Shown one piece after another: positions 25,612 through 33,352 of a stretch of DNA of 64,000 bases (position 1 is the first letter of the stretch; every line of letters starts with the position of its first letter). A program made the position numbers and the translations under genes. Source of the stretch: an uncultured Oscillospiraceae bacterium (GTDB lineage Bacteria; Bacillota; Clostridia; Oscillospirales; Oscillospiraceae); the NCBI GenBank assembly GCA_910585815.1, contig CAJUFJ010000012.1, forward strand, positions 1 through 64,000, given 5' to 3'. The notes beneath the pieces were generated by a model. The model saw nothing but the letters and a program-made list of their open reading frames with translations, searched no databases and had not been told where the DNA came from.

Positions 25612-25838
25612 AGCGTCTCTCTCTCCTTCTGGCCCCCCTGCTCCCGCCCGTCCTCAAAAATATCGCCGGTGAAACCGTCCAATCCGTCCAGAAAGGTCTG
25701 CCAGAGGGATTCCTTCGGCACCAGCAGAATCGCGTCTCCCAGCTGCTGCACCACAACCTCGTCCACATTGAAGCGATACTTCTTAGGCAGACGCACCGCC
25801 TGGCTTCTTCCGTTCTCAAATACCTTTGCTGTCTCCAT
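25608..25838 (-). CDS. vapB: VapB antitoxin (AbrB/MazE-like DNA-binding)
   Basis: 76 residues. The N-terminal swapped-hairpin domain reads AKVFENGRSQAVRLPKKYRF, the usual VapB/AbrB signature, and the C-terminal tail should wrap the toxin. GGAGG lies 8 nt upstream of ATG. It should repress its own promoter by binding the palindrome at 25861-25882. Confidence 0.92.
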   Translation of the reverse strand: METAKVFENGRSQAVRLPKKYRFNVDEVVVQQLGDAILLVPKESLWQTFLDGLDGFTGDIFEDGREQGGQKERETL

Positions 25839-25860
25839 GGGGTAACACCTCCTTACCGAC

Positions 25861-25890
25861 AGTATATACCACGATATATACTTTAGTCAA
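25861..25890 (-). promoter_or_regulatory. vapBC promoter with overlapping palindromic operator
   Basis: Minus strand TTGACT (25885-25890) with TATATA/TATACT 16-18 nt downstream. The -10 region and spacer hold the perfect inverted repeat AGTATATA-N6-TATATACT, a suitable site for VapB or VapBC autorepression. Confidence 0.7.
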
Positions 25891-25901
25891 GCGGTTGGGC
25901 A

Positions 25902-25932
25902 TAAAAACAGCGGGCCGGTTTCCCGGCCCGCC
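25902..25932 (-). terminator. Terminator of the sigma/anti-sigma pair
   Basis: GCGGGCCGG-GAAA-CCGGCCCGC followed by TGTTTTTAT on the minus strand. Confidence 0.85.
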
Positions 25933-25939
25933 GCGCGCT

Positions 25940-26626
25940 TTATTTCTCCGCCTCACATTTATCGGTCGTGGTTACATGCGTGCTGATCACAACCTCTGCG
26001 TCTGCAATACCTTCTGAAACATCCACAGAGCTGTCTTTAAAAATGTCGCCGTTGAAGAATATGCCACCGTTCAGATTGGTGTCCACATCTTCGCTGGTGA
26101 CGGTATCGCTGCCAAATCTGTGATAGCTGCCGTCCGCTTTCACAATGCCCACTTCCTTCACCAGGGTCCACTTTTCAATGGTGCCGTCCACGGTGATGGT
26201 AATTCTGGTATCTTCGGTAAAGTCCTCAAAGACATAGTGCTGGTCCTGGGCCAGGGCGTCGGTGATGTCGGCCGCATCCTCGCCGTTGACCACCAGAATG
26301 GCCCTGCCGTCCCGATTCTCCACCTTGGCCTCGGGGGACTGCACCATCGAGAACGTCTCGCCGTCCTCGGTGGTCACATCGGAGCGGTAGCGGTCCACCC
26401 GGACAACCGTGCCGATGTTAATCAGGAAGGACTCAAATCCCTCCGGGTCGGCGGCGGCCACGCTGACCACCATCATAGCCATAGCGGCGGCGCAGATCAG
26501 GGCAGCGCGCAGGGGGCGGAATTTCTTCTTATTTGTCTTCTCAGTCATGGCGATAATCTCCTTGATTTTATCCTCGGGAGCGGTAAGCTCCCGGCAGGCT
26601 TCACGGTATAATTTCGGGTCGAACAT
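25940..26626 (-). CDS. Membrane-anchored anti-sigma-like protein
   Basis: 228 residues. A cytoplasmic N-terminus of about 38 residues (REACRELTAPEDKIKEIIAMT) is followed by one membrane helix (LRAALICAAAMAMMVVSVAAA) and an extracellular beta-rich domain of about 165 residues with no family I recognise. The gene overlaps the end of the upstream ECF sigma gene by 26 nt, the layout of sigma/anti-sigma pairs. The short N-terminal segment resembles the sigma-binding helix of such anti-sigma factors, but has no zinc motif. Role is inferred from context. Confidence 0.6.
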   Translation of the reverse strand: MFDPKLYREACRELTAPEDKIKEIIAMTEKTNKKKFRPLRAALICAAAMAMMVVSVAAADPEGFESFLINIGTVVRVDRYRSDVTTEDGETFSMVQSPEAKVENRDGRAILVVNGEDAADITDALAQDQHYVFEDFTEDTRITITVDGTIEKWTLVKEVGIVKADGSYHRFGSDTVTSEDVDTNLNGGIFFNGDIFKDSSVDVSEGIADAEVVISTHVTTTDKCEAEK

Positions 26627-27113
26627 AGACAGATTCCTCCTTCTTCTCCTCAGACAGCTCCTTCCGCAACCGGGCCCGGGCCCGGAGCAGCCAGGTCTGC
26701 ACCGTGGACACGTTGGCCTTCATGGCGGCGGCGGTCTCGGCCACGCTCAGCCCCTCATAGTAGTAGAGATAGACGGCCAAACGGTATTTGGGCTCCAGAG
26801 CCATCACCGCCTCCAGCACCTCGGCCCGGGCGGGGTCCTCCGGGGTTGCGGTCTCCCGCCACTCCTCCATGGGCACAGCGGTCCGCCGCCAGAAGGAGCG
26901 CAGCACGCGGCGGCTCTCGTTCACCGCCACCCGCAGAATCCAGTGCTTCATGTGCTCCTCGCTCTCGAAGTCCTTTTTGCACTCGTACAGCCGCAGAAGC
27001 ACCGTCTGCATCACGTCCTCGGCGTCGTGGGGGCTGCTCAGCGCGTGGTACGCCACCCGGTAGATGGTGTCCCCGTAGGTCCGGGCCGCCCGGGCGAATG
27101 CCTCGTCCGTCAT
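26601..27113 (-). CDS. ECF-type RNA polymerase sigma factor
   Basis: 170 residues. Region 2 (DAEDVMQTVLLRLYECKKDF, HWILRVAVNESRRVLR) and region 4 (LEPKYRLAVYLYYYEGLSVA, STVQTWLLRARARLRKEL) are intact. Region 3 is missing, as in the ECF group. AAGGAGG precedes ATG 27113. A 12-bp palindrome GAAAGGCCTTTC (27144-27155) lies in the promoter region and may be regulatory. Signal unknown. Confidence 0.9.
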   Translation of the reverse strand: MTDEAFARAARTYGDTIYRVAYHALSSPHDAEDVMQTVLLRLYECKKDFESEEHMKHWILRVAVNESRRVLRSFWRRTAVPMEEWRETATPEDPARAEVLEAVMALEPKYRLAVYLYYYEGLSVAETAAAMKANVSTVQTWLLRARARLRKELSEEKKEESVYVRPEIIP

Positions 27114-27199
27114 CGCCGCTCACCTCCTTGGAAATCTGTTCTTGAAAGGCCTTTCACTATGTAATATCCATGAGCACAGGGTAAAATCTCAGAGTCCGG

Positions 27200-27236
27200 A
27201 AAAAATTTTTAGGCCCACCGCAGATGCGGCGGGCCT
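27200..27236 (-). terminator. Terminator of trpXYZ
   Basis: GGCCCGCCGCA and TGCGGTGGGCC pair on the minus strand and are followed by TAAAAATTTTTT. Confidence 0.85.
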
Positions 27237-27240
27237 GTAT

Positions 27241-28041
27241 TCATGACAGCAAAATCCGGTCGTTGTCCAGATCCTCGCCCACCCGGGCCTTGAACCGCTC
27301 CAACAGGTCGTTGACGGTCATGTTCTTCCGCTCCTCCCCCTGGACGTCCAGGACGATCCGCCCGCTGTCCATCATCAGGGTGCGGCTGCCCAGCTCCAGG
27401 GCCTGGTGCATGTTGTGGGTGACCATCATGGTGGTGATCTTGTGCTCCGCCACCACCTCACGGGTGATTTTCAGCACCTTTTCCGCTGTGCCCGGGTCCA
27501 GGGCGGCGGTGTGCTCGTCCAGCAGGAGGATTTTCGGGGGCACCATGGTGGACATGAGCAGGGTCAGCGCCTGGCGCTGTCCGCCGGACAGCAGCCCCAC
27601 CTGCTGCTTCATCCGGTCCTCCAGCCCCATGTCCAGCCGGGCCAGCTGGTCCCGGAAAAAGGCCCGGTCGGCCTTGCCGGTGCGGCTGAAATAGGCGTGC
27701 TGGTGCTTGGCAGTGCGCAGATAGGCCAGGGCCAGGTTCTCCTCGATGGTCATGTGGGGGGCGGTGCCCTTCATGGGGTCCTGAAAGAGCCGGCCCAGCT
27801 GGCGGCTGCGCTGGTACTCGGGCTTAAAGGTGATATCCTCCCCGTCCAGCACAATGGACCCCCGGTCCGGGAAAAACACCCCGGCGATGGCGTGGAACAG
27901 GGTAGACTTGCCCGCCCCGTTGGAGCCCACCACCGTGACGAAGTCCCCGGGGGCCAGGTGGAGCTTTACCCCGTCCAGCGCCTTCTTCTCATTGACGGTG
28001 CCGGGGTTGAAGGTCTTGGCGATATCGTTCAGCTTCAGCAT
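27241..28041 (-). CDS. trpZ: Tryptophan ABC transporter ATPase (TrpZ-like)
   Basis: 266 residues with Walker A GSNGAGKST, Q-loop, signature LLSGGQRQ, Walker B ILLLDEHTAALDP and H-loop VTHNMHQA. The start is ATG 28041 with AAAGGAGG upstream; the longer frame extends back into the permease and has no support. It overlaps the permease gene by 7 nt. Third gene of the T-box-controlled operon. Confidence 0.9.
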   Translation of the reverse strand: MLKLNDIAKTFNPGTVNEKKALDGVKLHLAPGDFVTVVGSNGAGKSTLFHAIAGVFFPDRGSIVLDGEDITFKPEYQRSRQLGRLFQDPMKGTAPHMTIEENLALAYLRTAKHQHAYFSRTGKADRAFFRDQLARLDMGLEDRMKQQVGLLSGGQRQALTLLMSTMVPPKILLLDEHTAALDPGTAEKVLKITREVVAEHKITTMMVTHNMHQALELGSRTLMMDSGRIVLDVQGEERKNMTVNDLLERFKARVGEDLDNDRILLS

Positions 28042-28961
28042 GGGGCGCCCTCCTTTCTCCGGGCCAGCTTCTGCCGCTGGAGGGCGATCAGCTTCCGCCC
28101 CTGGGGCATGGCGATGGCCACCGCTACAATGAGGGCGGACACCAGCTTGAAGCACTCGGTGGGCACGTTGGCCGCCAGGGCCACAGCGATGATGATTCGG
28201 TAGATGCAGGAGCCCGCAATCACTCCCACGATGCGCAGGCCGATGGAGAACCGACCAAACATAGTCTCCCCGATGATGAGGGAGGCCAGGGCCACCGTCA
28301 CCATGCCGGTGCCCAGGTTGATGTCGCAACTCTTATTCACCAGTCCGGTGAGACAGCCGGCCAGCCCGGTGAGGGAGTTGGCCACGCACAGCCCCACGGT
28401 GATGGTGAAGGCAGGGTTGATGGAGGAGGCCCGGACCATGTCGGCGTTGTCCCCGGTGGCCCGGATGGAAAGCCCCAGCCGGGTGCGGAAGAACAGGGCC
28501 GTCACCACCGCCACCGCCGCGAGGATGACCCCCAGCACAATGAGGGTGCTCCACCTGGTCCAGGCGGTGGTTTCGCTCAGCCCCTTGGCCAGGGACAGCA
28601 GGGTATCCGTCCCGAAGATGGACAGGTTGGACGACCAGCCCATCACCGCCAGGTTGACGGTGTACAGCCCCGTATTGACGATAATACCGGCCAGGATGCT
28701 CTCCACCCCCAGCTTGGTCTGGAGGAAGGCGGTGACAAAGCCGGACAGCACCCCCGCCAGCATGGCGGCGGGGAGGGCCAGGAAGGGGTGGCCTGCCAGG
28801 GTGACGATGGCCCCCACGGCAAAGCCCAGGGTGTAGCAGCCGTCGGTGGACAGGTCAGCGATGTTCAGAATGGAGAAGCTGATGAACAGGGCCAGGGCCA
28901 CCAGGGAGTAGATGGCCCCCATCTCCAGGGCGGTGCGCAGGGTTTCAACGGATAACAGCAT
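28035..28961 (-). CDS. trpY: Tryptophan ABC transporter permease (TrpY-like)
   Basis: 308 residues, about eight to nine membrane helices of the branched-chain/nucleoside-type permease family (BPD_transp_2): FISFSILNIADLSTDGCYTL and GLSIRATGDNADMVRASSIN. Substrate assignment rests on the Trp T-box upstream of trpX, not on the protein. Confidence 0.85.
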   Translation of the reverse strand: MLLSVETLRTALEMGAIYSLVALALFISFSILNIADLSTDGCYTLGFAVGAIVTLAGHPFLALPAAMLAGVLSGFVTAFLQTKLGVESILAGIIVNTGLYTVNLAVMGWSSNLSIFGTDTLLSLAKGLSETTAWTRWSTLIVLGVILAAVAVVTALFFRTRLGLSIRATGDNADMVRASSINPAFTITVGLCVANSLTGLAGCLTGLVNKSCDINLGTGMVTVALASLIIGETMFGRFSIGLRIVGVIAGSCIYRIIIAVALAANVPTECFKLVSALIVAVAIAMPQGRKLIALQRQKLARRKEGAPC

Positions 28962-28997
28962 GGTACGTGCCTCCTAGAAAGTTTTGCTGGGGAAAGG

Positions 28998-29160
28998 CCC
29001 CCTCAGTCTCGCTGTGCTCGACAGCTCCCCCATAAAGAGGCCCCCTCAGTCAGCCTGCGGCTGACAGCTCCCCCATAAAGGGGGAGCCAGGGGAGAGCGC
29101 CCCAAAGCCTCCCCCATAAAGGGGGAGGTGGCATTTGCGGAGCAAATGCCGGAGGGGGGG
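28998..29160. repeat. Family A repeat, copy 2 (multi-unit)
   Basis: Fills the trpY-trpX gap. It holds two CCCCCTCAGTC..GACAGCTCCCCC units and a CCTCCCCC..GGGGGAGG hairpin ending in GCATTTGCGGAGCAAATGC. No ORF. It lies inside the operon, so it is transcribed and could act as an mRNA stability element between trpX and trpY. Confidence 0.75.
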
Positions 29161-29166
29161 CGGGAA

Positions 29167-30267
29167 TCAGAAGCCCTGCTTGGTCGTCGTCTCGATGACG
29201 TTGATGCCCAGCGTGGAGAAGGCGGACTTGAGCTGGTCCAGGTCCATGCCGATGGCGGCGCAGGTCTCGGTGTTGATGACGGCGTTCTCGGCGGTCATGA
29301 TCTGCACCGGGGTGGCGGCGGGGTCAGCGCCGTTGACCAGCAGGTCGGCCACCATCTTTGCGGTGGCCTGGCCCAGCTGGACATAGTCCACGCCGTAGCC
29401 GCAGAAAGCGCCGTTGAGGGCGAAGGAGTCGGCGCCGCCGTAGTGGGGGACCTTGGCGTCCTGGAGCTTCTCAAAGATGGCCAGCTCGGCGCTCTGGACG
29501 GTGTTGTCGGTGGGGGTAAAGATGGCGTCCACCTTGGCGGCCACCAGGGCGTCCACCGCGGAGCTGATCTCGTTGGTGTTGGTGCCCGTCTTCTCCTCCA
29601 CGGCGATGCCCTTGGCGGCCAGGTAGGCCTTGGCCTCCTCCACCGGCTTGGCGGAGGAGCTCTCCGACTTGGAGTACAGCAGGCCCACCTTCTGGATATC
29701 CGGGTTGGCGGCCAGCATCAGCTCCATCACCATCTCGGTGTTCAGGGCGTCGCTGGTGCCGGTGGCCTTGCCGCCGGGGGCGTTCAGGTCGGCCACAATG
29801 CCGTCCTTAATGGGGTCGGAGACGGCGGAGAAGATGATGGGAATGTCGGTGTCCTCCACGGCGGCCAGCATGGACTGGACAGCAGGGGTTGCGATGGGGA
29901 CGATCACGTCCACGTCGTTGGCGATCATCTGAGCGCCGATCTGCTGGAGAATGGTGCCGTCCCCCTGGCCGTTGGCGGAGTAGTCGGCGTAGTGGAAGGT
30001 GACCCCCAGCTCCTTGCCCAGCACATCCAGCTCCGCCTGGAGGCTGGACTCGATCTGGTCCAGAGAGGCGTGGTCCATAAACTTCACGATACCCACCTTG
30101 TAGGTCTTCTCGTGGACAGGCTGCTGGGCGCCCGAGCCGCTGCCCTGGGTGCCGCTGCCGGGATTGGGCTTGCCCATGTCTCCGCCGCCGCAGGCGGCCA
30201 GGGAGAGGGTCATGGCCAGAGACAGGGCCAGGGTCATCAGCTTCTTCATAGTATTGGTCTTTTTCAT
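29167..30267 (-). CDS. trpX: Tryptophan ABC transporter substrate-binding lipoprotein (TrpX-like)
   Basis: 366 residues. A lipoprotein signal with lipobox LSLAACGGG, a Gly/Ser linker, then an ABC sub_bind (PF04392-type) two-lobed domain: YKVGIVKFMDHASLDQIESS, VIVPIATPAVQSMLAA, and VGLLYSKSESSSAKPVEEA. The start is ATG 30267 (GGAGG upstream); the longer frame reads into the T-box. First gene of the operon and 75 nt downstream of the T-box terminator. Confidence 0.9.
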   Translation of the reverse strand: MKKTNTMKKLMTLALSLAMTLSLAACGGGDMGKPNPGSGTQGSGSGAQQPVHEKTYKVGIVKFMDHASLDQIESSLQAELDVLGKELGVTFHYADYSANGQGDGTILQQIGAQMIANDVDVIVPIATPAVQSMLAAVEDTDIPIIFSAVSDPIKDGIVADLNAPGGKATGTSDALNTEMVMELMLAANPDIQKVGLLYSKSESSSAKPVEEAKAYLAAKGIAVEEKTGTNTNEISSAVDALVAAKVDAIFTPTDNTVQSAELAIFEKLQDAKVPHYGGADSFALNGAFCGYGVDYVQLGQATAKMVADLLVNGADPAATPVQIMTAENAVINTETCAAIGMDLDQLKSAFSTLGINVIETTTKQGF

Positions 30268-30342
30268 GTTGGGTTCCTCCAAATTTTTAGATTTAGGCGG
30301 CAGATGTGGGGGCCGTGCCAAGGTCCCCTTTTGTTGGAGTAT

Positions 30343-30568
30343 AAAAAAACAGCCCCTTATCCCACATGGGACAAGAGCTGCACTCCTGCGATACCACCCA
30401 AATTGACGTCTTGGAAAACGTCCGCTCGCTTCATGCGCCATCACGCATGCCCGATGGATAACGGGTGGGTCCCCGTCGGCATCTACTCAGGTCGCCCCGT
30501 TCAAGCCGCCCTCGAAAGTCCATTCGCCCGACCGCGCCCCGCTCCGATTCCACCACCCGGAGCTCTCT
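30343..30568 (-). ncRNA. Trp-specific T-box leader
   Basis: Read on the minus strand. The leader opens with AGAGAGCTCCGGGTGGTGGAA, the usual stem I start. The specifier loop is GAA-TGG-AC, with codon TGG (Trp) at 30520-30522. The T-box antiterminator word GGGTGGTATCGCAGG lies at 385-399 of the 30 kb block, and a terminator (CAGCTCTTGTCCC / GGGATAAGGGGCTG, then seven T) ends the leader at 30343. Uncharged tRNA-Trp should stabilise the antiterminator and switch on trpXYZ. Confidence 0.92.
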
Positions 30569-30633
30569 GAAAGGTTTGCTGTGCCGGCTACTACTCTTTC
30601 TCAAAGGTTTACTGCTGTTTGGTTGTTGTGGCT

Positions 30634-30662
30634 ATTATAGCGGCTCCTCCCCCGCTTGTCAA
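30634..30662 (-). promoter_or_regulatory. Consensus promoter of the T-box-trpXYZ operon
   Basis: Minus strand TTGACA - 17 nt - TATAAT, a full match to the sigma-A consensus, about 65 nt before the T-box. Confidence 0.85.
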
Positions 30663-30727
30663 GCCCCAAATTTTAATGGGAGTGTCCTTCCGCGCATTTT
30701 ATCGCAATCAGGAGAATGGGTGCGATT

Positions 30728-30805
30728 TGTAGGGGCGGCCTGTGGCCGCCCGCTTTTATTCAATTTGTGTCGGTTTATTGCGGGCGGCCACAGGCCGCCC
30801 CTACA
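30728..30805. repeat. Family D paired palindromes with conserved flank
   Basis: Two units: TGTAGGGGCGGCC-TGTGGCCGCCCG and CGGGCGGCCACAGGCCGCCC-CTACA, arranged as a larger inverted repeat. The 45 nt to the left (30683-30727, with CCGCGCATTTTATCGCAATC and AGGAGAAT) recur in reverse orientation at 53516-53560. Confidence 0.75.
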
Positions 30806-30913
30806 TAAAAACCGCGAATGGGACACACCCATTTTAATCTCCCTTTTCAGGTTGGTGCTGCCCAACGCCATTTGCGCCAAAATATCTAAAGCGAGCAGCT
30901 ACTCTTGGCATAT

Positions 30914-31078
30914 TCACAATAAGATACTTATAATCGCAATTGTGAAAACTAAAAATGCTCCCACACTGCATACAACAATCACTTTTTCAGCCTGTTTATT
31001 CCCTCTTACTTCAATATACATTTTACCTAAAAATGAAGCACAGAAAATGGCAATTAACAATATAGAAAGTTTTTCCAT
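30914..31078 (-). CDS. Small two-helix membrane protein
   Basis: 54 residues from ATG 31078, preceded by GGGAGGGAG. Two hydrophobic helices (LSILLIAIFCASFLGKMYI and VIVVCSVGAFLVFTIAIISI) with a short basic loop between. Low GC compared with its neighbours, which suggests acquired DNA. An exact TATAAT lies upstream on the minus strand at 31112-31117, but no good -35. Not recognised. Confidence 0.5.
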   Translation of the reverse strand: MEKLSILLIAIFCASFLGKMYIEVRGNKQAEKVIVVCSVGAFLVFTIAIISILL

Positions 31079-31151
31079 ATCTCCCTCCCCAGCTTCCAAT
31101 TTGTCGAGCTGATTATAGCACACAGTTATCACTGAATCATCCAGATTTTCC

Positions 31152-31178
31152 AGGGCCTGCCGTCCCCGGCAGGCCCTG
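31152..31178. terminator. Bidirectional terminator
   Basis: AGGGCCTGCCG and CGGCAGGCCCT with a short loop, just past the stop of the phosphoribosyltransferase gene. Confidence 0.7.
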
Positions 31179-31186
31179 ACGGATTT

Positions 31187-31825
31187 TTAGAGCGCGGAGT
31201 ATCCGAATTTGTCCACCACCGCGTCCAGCTCCTGCTTATCCCGGCACATGGGACACTCCTCCGGCAGGTAGCTGGCGTAGCCGGGCAGGTCGTTGGTGTC
31301 GAACAGGGAGGTGATGGAGACGCCGTCGATCTCCTTCAAATGGCTGTAGATGGCGGCGATACCCACCACGCTGCCGTTGTAGTACTCGATGCACTCGATG
31401 CCCTTGCGCACCGTACCACCGGTGGTGACGGAGGCCAGCAGCAGCAGGATATTTTTCCCCTCCAGCATGGGCCGGGCATTGTCCCGGAAAATCAGCTTGC
31501 CATTGGTGCCCAGGTGCTCCCGGAGGACGTAAATCTCCCGGCCCGCGTTGATGGAGCGGAAGCCGCCCTGGGTCAGCTTCTGGGCCAGGCAGGTGCCGAT
31601 CACCCGGGTGCCGTCCATACAGAGGATGGTGTCCACCATCAGGTGCTGGGTCAGGCGCTGGGAAAGCTGCTGGGCCGCCGCCTCGGCGTCGCGGATGCAG
31701 GACTGCTGGCTGGTCACATCGACAAAGTAATTGGTATGGCTGTTGCGGGTGGCAAAATGCCCCTGGGCCACGTTAAGGGACACATCACCTACACAGACAG
31801 GAATCTTAAAAAACCTGGGCTCCAT
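31187..31825 (-). CDS. Orotate phosphoribosyltransferase-like PRTase
   Basis: 212 residues, the length of PyrE, and with a type I PRTase fold. The N-terminus has LTQHLMVDTILCMDGTRVIG, and the region normally carrying the PRPP motif (VVDDVxTTG) reads LLLLASVTTGGTVRKG. The two acidic residues of that motif are missing, while TTGG is kept. A C-terminal ECPMCRDKQELD adds two cysteines not typical of PyrE. Alone, away from any pyr gene. Possibly a regulator or an enzyme with another substrate. RBS AAGGAGG. Confidence 0.65.
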   Translation of the reverse strand: MEPRFFKIPVCVGDVSLNVAQGHFATRNSHTNYFVDVTSQQSCIRDAEAAAQQLSQRLTQHLMVDTILCMDGTRVIGTCLAQKLTQGGFRSINAGREIYVLREHLGTNGKLIFRDNARPMLEGKNILLLLASVTTGGTVRKGIECIEYYNGSVVGIAAIYSHLKEIDGVSITSLFDTNDLPGYASYLPEECPMCRDKQELDAVVDKFGYSAL

Positions 31826-31872
31826 CGCTATTCCTCCTTTTCCTTCTTACATGGGTCATCTGGTTCTTTTTA

Positions 31873-31901
31873 AATATACCATATTTTTCCCGTTATGTCC
31901 A
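31873..31901 (-). promoter_or_regulatory. Promoter of the PRTase gene
   Basis: Minus strand TGGACA - 17 nt - TATATT, about 50 nt upstream of the start. Confidence 0.5.
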
Positions 31902-31952
31902 GCTATTTTTGTAAATATTCACTAACACTATTTTTCTCCAAAAATATCTGCC

Positions 31953-31981
31953 TTGTAAAGCCGCCTGAAATCGTATATAAT
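31953..31981 (+). promoter_or_regulatory. Promoter of the second PIN toxin-antitoxin pair
   Basis: TTGTAA - 17 nt - TATAAT on the plus strand, 35 nt before the antitoxin ATG. Divergent from the PRTase promoter. Confidence 0.65.
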
Positions 31982-32015
31982 ACAGATATAAAAGTGCAGA
32001 AACGGAGGTAAATTT

Positions 32016-32258
32016 ATGGAGGTAGTCCGAAAATTTGTTGATTCACAAAATCTGATGTCCATTCTTTCCCTGCCCGAAACCTTCCGAAACCGAAAGCTGG
32101 AAATCATTATCCACCCGGTAGAAGAACAGGCCTCTGATACGCAAAAACAAGACATTTCCCTCATTGTGCAATCCCTGATTGGCTCCATTCCCCACACCGA
32201 TTTAACCTTGGCGGAGCTTCGAGAGGAGCGGCTTGGAAAATATGAAACTGCTAATTGA
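32016..32258 (+). CDS. Putative antitoxin of a PIN-domain module
   Basis: 80 residues. N-terminal MEVVRKFVDSQNLMSILSLP is a beta strand-helix start as in small VapB/DUF2281-like antitoxins, and the C-terminal half is charged and helical (TLAELREERLGKYE). GGAGG lies 7 nt before ATG. The stop lies inside the start of the PIN gene. No DNA-binding motif is obvious by eye; the role is inferred from the pairing. Confidence 0.6.
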   Translation: MEVVRKFVDSQNLMSILSLPETFRNRKLEIIIHPVEEQASDTQKQDISLIVQSLIGSIPHTDLTLAELREERLGKYETAN

Positions 32259-32667
32259 TACCAATGTTGTACTGGACCTCCTCCTGAAACGCGAGCCATT
32301 TTATCAGGAGGCGGCAGAAGTCCTGAAGCTGGCTCAGCGGGACGGGATTCAGGAATACGTTTCCGCCTCTGCCATCACAGATATCTACTACATCGCCCAC
32401 AAAATGCTTCGGGATAGCGCAGCTGTCAGAGCACTTTTGCAGAAGCTCCTTATGGTAGTGTCGGTCGCAGCAGTTTCCCAGCGCGAGATTTTTCATGCCT
32501 TGGAGCTGGCCTGGGGTGATTTTGAAGATTGTGTTCAATATTCTGTCGCTTTTACCAACGAGATGGATGGACTTGTAACAAGAAATCCCGGCGACTATAA
32601 AGAGTCCAAGATCCCCGTTTGGCAGCCCTCCCAGCTTTTGCAGCAGTTTTCTGCTGGAAATCAATAG
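32242..32667 (+). CDS. PIN-domain toxin (PIN_3/COG2402-like)
   Basis: 141 residues from ATG 32242; a TTG 9 nt earlier is an alternative. PIN acidic residues are visible in LLIDTNVVLDLLL, SAITDIYY, AWGDFEDCVQYSVAF and VTRNPGDYK. Overlaps the antitoxin by 17 nt. Distinct from the VapC at 25210, so the window has two unrelated PIN systems. Confidence 0.8.
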   Translation: MKLLIDTNVVLDLLLKREPFYQEAAEVLKLAQRDGIQEYVSASAITDIYYIAHKMLRDSAAVRALLQKLLMVVSVAAVSQREIFHALELAWGDFEDCVQYSVAFTNEMDGLVTRNPGDYKESKIPVWQPSQLLQQFSAGNQ

Positions 32668-32695
32668 CCCAGGTACGCCAAGCGCACCTGGGTTA
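32667..32695. terminator. Hairpin after the PIN gene
   Basis: GCCCAGGT and ACCTGGGT with an 11-nt loop, followed by TATT; lies between convergent genes. Confidence 0.5.
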
Positions 32696-32706
32696 TTGCA
32701 TTTCCT

Positions 32707-33279
32707 TCAGCTCAGCGCCCCCGCGCCCGCCTTCAAATAGGACAGATAAAATACCAGCGCGGCAATACTCACAACAAGACTGCCCAGCACCAGCACAATA
32801 ATCAGCCCTGGCGCCACAAAAACCATCACTGCGGCCAGTATCGCGGCAGCCACACCGGCAACGGCGGAAATCAGCTGCCACCTCCAGGCCTTATCGCCCA
32901 TAGCTACCTCCATCAGGCACCCACGCTCCCGCAGGAAGCTGTTTGTCCCGCGAATGACAAAATACACCTCAAGCAGAGTACATATCGTACTGGCTATAGA
33001 CATAAAGTTGGCAAACGCAGAGTCTCCGCGGGAAAACAGGTTGAACACAATTCCAAGCACGCAGGCAATCAGAGCGTTCATGTAGTCCCCGTGCTCATTG
33101 CGCAGCTTCACCAGCCCCACCAGGCAGACAACGCCGCCAACGATTATCGCAAGTGACGTCAAAATTACCAGAAAGGGCATCAGCATGGCAAGCAGCGTAC
33201 ACAGAGCAGCAGCAATGATAACGATATTACCCACATACATCAGGTTCAGGCCCTCGCTGATTTTTCTTGTATTTCCCAT
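32707..33279 (-). CDS. Membrane protein with about six helices
   Basis: 190 residues from ATG 33279 (GGGAGG upstream). Helix-rich: LMYVGNIVIIAAALCTLLAM, FLVILTSLAIIVGGVVCLVG, LIACVLGIVFNLF, and a C-terminal pair VAGVAAAILAAVMVFVAPGL with LVLGSLVVSIAALVFYLSYL. No family recognised. Stands between the tuf terminator and the PIN gene. Confidence 0.7.
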   Translation of the reverse strand: MGNTRKISEGLNLMYVGNIVIIAAALCTLLAMLMPFLVILTSLAIIVGGVVCLVGLVKLRNEHGDYMNALIACVLGIVFNLFSRGDSAFANFMSIASTICTLLEVYFVIRGTNSFLRERGCLMEVAMGDKAWRWQLISAVAGVAAAILAAVMVFVAPGLIIVLVLGSLVVSIAALVFYLSYLKAGAGALS

Positions 33280-33310
33280 AGTCAATCCCTCCCGCATTTC
33301 AAAAATTTAG

Positions 33311-33340
33311 AAAAAGGACGGGCCGGAGCCCGTCCTTTTA
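33311..33340. terminator. Terminator of tuf
   Basis: GGACGGGC-TCCG-GCCCGTCC followed by TTTTT on the minus strand; A tract on the other side. Confidence 0.9.
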
Positions 33341-33352
33341 TGGCGTTATATC

